This document shows positions 7,156 to 9,141 of a DNA stretch of 9,141 nt, in pieces. The stretch lies in the NCBI GenBank assembly GCA_030630165.1, contig DAOVNN010000096.1, positions 1 through 9,141 on the forward strand, given 5' to 3'. Source of the stretch: Candidatus Krumholzibacteriota bacterium. Its GTDB lineage: Bacteria; Krumholzibacteriota; Krumholzibacteriia; Krumholzibacteriales; Krumholzibacteriaceae. Under the pieces are notes generated by a model. It worked only from the letters and a program-made list of their open reading frames with translations. It had not been told where the DNA came from and did not search any database. The position numbers and the translations under genes are program-made. Each line of letters begins with the position of its first letter. The stretch's first letter is position 1.

Positions 7156-7911
7156 GCAACCGGTGATTTCAGCAGCAAAACAGAGATCAGCGAACGGCAG
7201 GTCGATGAACTCCGCAGCAGGATAGCTCTTCTAGAGGGAGAACTTGCTATCAGGGACGGACTTGAAGTGCTGGCCGGTGGAATAGCGCATGATTTCAATA
7301 ACCTGCTCACTGTGATCTTGAACAACGTCTCGCTTATGAAGCTCGAGACCGCAGCCGGAAGTGGAACGATGATCGGCCTCGAGGAGATGGAAAATGCCAC
7401 CCTGAAGGCTCGCAACCTTGCCTGGAAACTGTTGAATATTGCCGGCAACGGATCTTCTCCGCCGTCCGGGGAAATCAGCGGTGCGGCCAGCGAGCCCTCG
7501 CTCGATGATTTGATGGGGACAGGAAAGATCCTGCTTGTGGACGACGAGGAAAATGTGAGAACCAGCACGGGCGCCGCGCTCGGCAGGCTGGGGTATAACG
7601 TGGTCCTGGTTGAGAGCGGATCGAAGGCGATCGAGATCTTCTGTCAGTCTGCTGACGAAGGAAGGCCATTCGACGTGGTGATACTGGACCTGACTGTTCA
7701 CAGCGGTACAGGCGGCAAGGAAACGGTTACCAGGCTTAAACGTATCGACCCCGATGTGAAGGCCGTGGTCTCCAGCGGATATGCCAATGACGCAGTGATG
7801 ACCGAGTATGCTGAATTTGGTTTCTCGGGGAAACTGGCAAAGCCTTATACGATGGAAGATCTGGGCCGTGTGATCAAAGCCGTTCTCTCAGACTCCCGGA
7901 ACCAGTCTTGA
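7153..7911 (+). CDS. DHp (HisKA)-receiver signalling protein lacking the ATPase domain
   Basis: 252 residues, cytosolic. After a short helical lead (about 10-38) comes a histidine-kinase dimerisation/phosphoacceptor segment with the H box G-G-I-A-H-D-F-N-N-L-L; the phosphoacceptor would be H46. A second helix runs to about 97 (A-R-N-L-A-W-K-L-L-N-I-A). In hybrid kinases of this type a catalytic ATPase domain of over 100 residues would follow. Here there is only a Gly/Ser/Pro-rich linker of about 25 residues, then a complete receiver domain: L-V-D-D-E-E (D130/D131 acidic pocket), D179 in V-I-L-D-L-T as phosphoacceptor, V-S-S-G-Y-A (S207/S208) and K230 in A-K-P-Y-T. No N, G1 or G2 box is seen, so it cannot phosphorylate itself from ATP. 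A phosphorelay intermediate or a dimeric adaptor is the likely role. The receiver's output partner is unknown and there is no DNA-binding domain. Its own strong promoter lies upstream. Confidence 0.85.
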   Translation: MATGDFSSKTEISERQVDELRSRIALLEGELAIRDGLEVLAGGIAHDFNNLLTVILNNVSLMKLETAAGSGTMIGLEEMENATLKARNLAWKLLNIAGNGSSPPSGEISGAASEPSLDDLMGTGKILLVDDEENVRTSTGAALGRLGYNVVLVESGSKAIEIFCQSADEGRPFDVVILDLTVHSGTGGKETVTRLKRIDPDVKAVVSSGYANDAVMTEYAEFGFSGKLAKPYTMEDLGRVIKAVLSDSRNQS

Positions 7912-8015
7912 CTCTGCCTTAACGCGTCTTCAAGTGTTTATGAGATAGACTTTGAACGGTGCTTTTGATAGCATTTGTCACGGTAAACAAGTGATTAATA
8001 GAGTCGCAGCAGCAC

Positions 8016-8030
8016 GGAGGTGCGGTAATC
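8016..8030 (+). promoter_or_regulatory. Ribosome binding site supporting an ATC start codon
   Basis: GGAGG at 8016-8020 is followed by 7 nt and then ATC at 8028-8030, exactly where the family's initiator Met is expected (Met-N-F-x-L-S-E-E-Q in many acyl-CoA dehydrogenases). An in-frame TGA lies upstream at 7992-7994, with no ATG, GTG or TTG between it and the ATC. ATC is an allowed but rare bacterial start. Confidence 0.6.
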
Positions 8031-9141
8031 AATTTCGGACTAAGTGAAGAACAGAAGGTGCTTCGGCACAGCATACGGGAATTCGCAGAGAAGGAAATCG
8101 GACCTAAGGCTCAGGAACTCGACGAAAAGGAAGAGTTTTCCGTCGAGTTGACTCGCAAGATGGCTGAGCTGGGCCTGTTCGGGATCTTCGTGTCCGAACA
8201 ACACGGCGGTTCGGATATGGGGTATCTCTCATACATAATCGCAATAGAGGAACTTGCCAGGATAGACGGTTCACACGCCGCTACAATAGCTGCCGGTAAT
8301 TCGCTCGGGATAGGCCCGATCTATTACTACGGCAACGATGAGCAGAAACAGGAATGGCTTCCGAGACTCTGCAGCGGCGAGATCCTCGCTTCCTTCGGGC
8401 TTACCGAAGCTGACGCTGGTTCAGATGCGGGAGCGAGTAAGACCTCCGCGGAACTTAAGAACGGCGAATGGATCATAAATGGAAGCAAAATATTTATCAC
8501 GAATTCAACGAGTGAGCTATCCGCGATATGCATCGTACAGTGTGTTTCCGGCAAGAGGCCTGACGGCAAGAAGGAGATGTCATGCATCCTTGTTCCGAAC
8601 GGGACTCCCGGATTCGAAGCAAAGAAGATGACGGGCAAGATGATGTGGCGGGCTTCCGATACTGGTGAACTCTACTTTGACAACTGCAGTGTCCCGGAAA
8701 AGAACCTGCTCGGCGGCCGGGGAGAAGGCTTTCACCAGATGCTCGAGACTCTCGACAACGGACGGCTTGCCATCGCCGCCATGGGACTCGGCGGCGCACA
8801 GGGCGCGTTCGAGCTCGCGTTGAAGTATTCGAAGGAGAGGGAGCAGTTCGGGGCGAAGATATGCACATTCCAGGCTAACGCCTTCAAGCTTGCCGATATG
8901 GCTACCTCGATCGAGGCGTCGCGCAACCTTCTCTACAAGGCATGTCGTCTCAAGGATGCGGGGCTGCCGTTCTCCAAGGAAGCCGCCATGTCGAAACTGT
9001 ACTGTTCTGAAGTGATGGGACGTGTCGTTGACGAGGCCGTTCAGATATTCGGCGGTTATGGCCTGATGAGGGAATATGATATCGAGAGGTTCTATCGGGA
9101 CTACAAACTGCTTACAATCGGAGAAGGCACGTCCGAGGTGC
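8028..9141 (+). CDS. Acyl-CoA dehydrogenase, partial (3' end outside window)
   Basis: The frame is open from 8028 to the right edge: 371 codons plus one base, close to the usual 380 or so, so only a few residues are missing. It is an FAD enzyme that introduces the 2,3-double bond into acyl-CoA in fatty-acid or branched-chain amino-acid breakdown. The N-terminal helical domain opens with N-F-G-L-S-E-E-Q. The first family signature is at 124-136 (G-L-T-E-A-D-A-G-S-D). K-E-R-E-Q-F-G is at 269-275, and the second signature at 339-358 (Q-I-F-G-G-Y-G-L ... R-D). The catalytic base is E366 in G-E-G-T-S-E. That Glu position is shared by short-, medium- and branched-chain enzymes, so substrate length cannot be set. 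The start is odd: no ATG, GTG or TTG fits, and ATC after a strong GGAGG is the best choice. In-frame GTG at 8058 or ATG at 8160 would cut into the conserved N-terminus. The 116-bp gap upstream has no clear terminator or promoter. Confidence 0.93.
   Translation, partial: MNFGLSEEQKVLRHSIREFAEKEIGPKAQELDEKEEFSVELTRKMAELGLFGIFVSEQHGGSDMGYLSYIIAIEELARIDGSHAATIAAGNSLGIGPIYYYGNDEQKQEWLPRLCSGEILASFGLTEADAGSDAGASKTSAELKNGEWIINGSKIFITNSTSELSAICIVQCVSGKRPDGKKEMSCILVPNGTPGFEAKKMTGKMMWRASDTGELYFDNCSVPEKNLLGGRGEGFHQMLETLDNGRLAIAAMGLGGAQGAFELALKYSKEREQFGAKICTFQANAFKLADMATSIEASRNLLYKACRLKDAGLPFSKEAAMSKLYCSEVMGRVVDEAVQIFGGYGLMREYDIERFYRDYKLLTIGEGTSEV

Noticed and set aside
7976..8001. TTGTCA with TAATAG 15 nt later as a promoter for the acyl-CoA dehydrogenase.
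   Set aside because: The spacer is short and the -10 match is poor; the 116-bp gap may still hold a promoter, but I cannot point to one.
7912..8027. Rho-independent terminator after the DHp-receiver gene.
   Set aside because: No GC-rich hairpin followed by a T run is visible.

Overview
The window reads as ordinary chromosome from an uncultured, probably Gram-negative bacterium of moderate GC content. It uses AGG (Arg) and ATA (Ile) codons freely. Several genes have strong GGAGG-type Shine-Dalgarno sites, and three proteins are probably exported. The mix of a SusB-like GH97 enzyme, a TIGR02265/DUF2378-type protein and a DHp-receiver protein would suit an FCB-group-like or myxobacterium-like lineage, but that placement is weak. 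I see no rRNA, tRNA, CRISPR array, transposase or phage gene.

Layout: the tail of a secreted protein with a pre-peptidase C-terminal (PPC)-like domain (1-291); a small TIGR02265/DUF2378 (V4R-like) protein (364-921); a secreted GH97 alpha-glucosidase-like enzyme (1031-3049); a secreted beta-propeller protein of about 15 repeats on the minus strand (3030-5354), whose end overlaps the GH97 gene tail to tail by 20 bp; a divergent PLP enzyme of the molybdenum-cofactor-sulfurase/cysteine-desulfurase type (5523-6938); a compact signalling protein joining a histidine-kinase phosphoacceptor domain directly to a receiver domain with no ATPase domain between (7153-7911); and the first 371 codons of an acyl-CoA dehydrogenase (8028 to the right edge) that appears to start on ATC.

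There is no obvious single pathway. The intergenic gaps are 70-215 bp, four of the five plus-strand gaps have at least one regulatory-looking element, and most genes look like single transcription units. GH97 could contribute to extracellular alpha-glucan degradation. The propeller protein shares a 168-bp divergent control region with the sulfurase-like enzyme, which is the only arrangement here that hints at co-regulation. I did not find a convincing new multi-gene system. The items most worth a second look are the DHp-receiver protein without a catalytic domain, its near-consensus promoter with a dyad over the -35 box, and the ATC start of the acyl-CoA dehydrogenase.
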